Below, piece by piece: positions 62,100-64,000 of a DNA stretch of 64,000 nucleotides. Where the stretch lies: NCBI GenBank assembly GCA_051294375.1, contig CM119270.1, positions 12,213,676 through 12,277,675 of the forward strand. Reading direction: 5' to 3'. The position numbers and the translations under genes are program-made. The notes beneath the pieces were generated by a model. The model did no database searches. It was not told where the DNA came from and worked only from the letters and a program-made list of their open reading frames with translations. The stretch is from Paraspadella gotoi (lineage: Eukaryota > Chaetognatha). Within the stretch, counting starts at the first letter, position 1, and the number at the start of each line of letters is the position of its first letter.

Positions 62100-62366
62100 A
62101 TGCAAGTCAAAATTGTTCCCATTGTTGTAATCTTACTTCTCTCTTCTCCTCTTCTTTGCACTCTCTCGCTGTCTCACAATTTTCCCTCTTCTCCCTCTCC
62201 CTGCTGTCGACCTCCAATTTTCTGGCGGATATCTTGCGCTCTGCTACAAAATCTGGCGCAACGTGATAAGGCGACGGACTACGACGACGACGACGAAGGA
62301 GAGATAGAAGACGAAGAAGAAAAACGAAGGTCGCCTCGAAATGCCAACCCAAAATGGAATCAATGA
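62100..62366 (+). CDS. Candidate small secreted peptide precursor, 88 aa
   Basis: From the ATG at 62100 the frame encodes 88 residues ending at TGA 62364-62366. Residues 1-25 look like a signal peptide: a basic residue at 4, then a hydrophobic core IVPIVVILLL up to about residue 19 and small residues near a possible cleavage site around 24-25. Next come a Cys pair at 35-36 and a Cys at 46 around PPIFWRIS, an acidic stretch (about 60-74, partly GAC/GAA repeat) and a basic KRR at 75-77 before an 11-residue tail. This order is what neuropeptide or hormone precursors often show, but I recognise no family, and the acidic part may be repeat-derived. An upstream non-ATG extension exists and is not favoured. 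It could be chance, because the 5' half is pyrimidine-rich and Leu/Ser-rich. Confidence 0.3.
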   Translation: MQVKIVPIVVILLLSSPLLCTLSLSHNFPSSPSPCCRPPIFWRISCALLQNLAQRDKATDYDDDDEGEIEDEEEKRRSPRNANPKWNQ

Positions 62367-62484
62367 AGCTCTTCATCATTTTCCTCTTCTTCATCATCAA
62401 TCTTCATTTGAATTAAATGTGTTTTTCTACTTAGCTATTATACTTTATTTTTTTGTCACGTGTCTATATTCTGCGAGATGAGAT

Positions 62485-62582
62485 GAGAAGAGAGAGAGAG
62501 AGAGAGATACTAGAGACGAGACTTGACGAGAGATAGAGAGAGAGAGGAGAGACGATCGAGGAAAGAGACAGAGAGAGAGAGA
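62485..62582. repeat. GA-rich tract
   Basis: Interrupted GA run downstream of the candidate peptide ORF. Confidence 0.92.
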
Positions 62583-64000
62583 GCGGAAGGCAGATATCTC
62601 GCGCGAAGAAAATGGCAGACAGTGAGTGAACCCTGGAATATTTTTTCGCAGAGAAATTTTTTGATAGTGGCAGGAATCAAGCAAATAAGGAAATGAATGG
62701 AGAGTCTGAAGGCGGAAAGGGAAGTGAGAGGACCAAAAGTGGACGAGGACAGAGACAAAGGGAAAAAAAACGGGCATGTCAGATGAATTGTAAATATATA
62801 TGAAAATACATATGAAAGATAGTATGAAAGACTCGACCAAATAGAATGTAAAAAACAATTGAACAAGAGCGTTAAAACAAGACTAGGCGGAATTTCAAAT
62901 AGAACAGAGGAGTTGTTATAAAACATTCTTTAGAAACGGATACGAAGGAGGGAACAATTCAAAGGTGGCGTAGAGAGGTGAGAGTGAAGAGGAGAACGAG
63001 GAGGAAGACGCAAATTCCAGGTTTCCGACTCGCGGTTCTTGTGTTTGCGCCACTGGTTTTTCATTTGAAGGAGAGGAAGTGGGGAGGAAAAGGGGGGAAT
63101 ATTGGGTGGATAGAGATGGGAGCATGGTGGGCAAGAAGAGGATTAGAAGATGAAGTGGTAGAGGAAAAGTGGGGAATGAAAAGACGGAAAGAGAAGGGGA
63201 AGAGGAAAAGGAGAATTCGAGGGAGGGAGAAAATTGAAAAGTACAAGTGTTGGGTGTAATGAGTTTTTACCAGTTAGTAATTAGTGTTAGCTTAAGTTAT
63301 TTACGTTTTTAAATTGAGAGCCAATGGATTGGAAAACTGCGGCTGACGGTTAATTAGTTTCGGACCTCGTGGAAAAAAAAAGTAATAATAAAAATTTTGA
63401 AAAAAACTGCAAATAAATTACAAATATGGTGTTAAAATTTGAAAAAGAATTAAATGCATAGAAATACTATCAGAATGATGAGTTACAACAAGAAAGAAAT
63501 TAACGAGTAGATTAAAAAATCAATATTAAATATATGTAAACGTTTTTAGTCATGTTTTCCAAGGTTTATTCGACCGCAAAGAATTCTGTTCCAACCTGCC
63601 ATCTCTGAGTTCCATCGCTAAAACAAATAATAAAAACTTTTTTTTCTTCTTCTAATCTTTAAAAAAGTTAAAAAACCAACAAAACATAAACGAGAGTCGG
63701 GAGGAAATTATTGAGAATCCATTAAAACAAAAAAGTCGGTGGCGAGGGGGACGTGAGTCTGGTTGTCAGGGATCGAGGCAGAGTGAAAGTGATGGGGGAA
63801 AGACCGGTGAATATGATGGCGGATGGAGGAAAGTGATGGAGAGAAAAGTTCTTTGGAGGAAGATGGAACGACTCGAAGGACTGGGTGGGAACGAGAAAGA
63901 GTGAAAAAGGAAGAGAGGTTTGGGAAGAAAAGAGAGGAGGTTGGGGAAAGCGGAGAAGATTAGAAAGAGGAAAAGTGGGAGTAGAGGGCGACAACGAGAG
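62583..64000. other. Single-copy non-coding DNA, purine-rich
   Basis: Purine-rich around 62960-63240 (GGAG/GAAA words), AT-rich around 63380-63560, purine-rich again to the end. Frames of 60-138 codons follow from the strand bias; none is recognisable. Confidence 0.4.

Overview
This is a eukaryotic, gene-poor, extremely microsatellite-rich window, most likely from an arthropod or another invertebrate. The grounds are composition and architecture only: AT-leaning DNA, dozens of long (CT)n/(GA)n tracts, frequent (GAC)n/(GTC)n and (GAAA)n runs, CpG-rich islets, and no operons, ribosome-binding sites or dense coding. No protein family could be recognised with confidence. Most open frames read through SSRs (Leu-Ser, Arg-Glu or poly-Asp strings) and are not genes.

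The dominant structure is redundancy. (1) 1-947 is repeated inverted at 5123-5990. (2) 2154-4972 is repeated in direct orientation at 6629-8838, just after a 25-N gap. (3) 10725-29393 is repeated in direct orientation at 29419-48066, again directly across a 25-N gap. (4) Inside that second copy, the part equivalent to 20417-23150 is present twice, first inverted (38535-41270) and then direct (from 41358), a fold-back with a GA tract at its centre, also preceded by a 25-N gap. Copies differ mainly by one- and two-base indels, as uncorrected long reads do. The simplest reading is that roughly 23 kb of the window are redundant gap-filling or haplotig artefacts. Conserved ORFs between copies are therefore not evidence of selection.

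Layout: 1-8838 inverted and direct duplicates; 8839-10724 single copy, ending in CTCF-like and YY1-like sites; 10725-48066 the 18.7 kb tandem pair, with CpG-rich islets near 12.6/31.4 kb and 25.8/46.6 kb and a 1.9 kb satellite-like block (27357-29290) found only in the first copy; 48067-64000 single copy. The last part is the most informative: a palindrome array (49633-50172), several minisatellites (48776, 51241, 53127, 55049, 56402), an RFX X-box-like palindrome next to a splice-acceptor-like sequence (54128-54179), facing CT and GA tracts (58164-58652), CpG-rich islets (59080, 61290), and one plausible small secreted-peptide ORF (62100-62366). No tRNA, rRNA, CRISPR, or intact transposase or reverse transcriptase was seen. 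The genes do not form a recognisable pathway.
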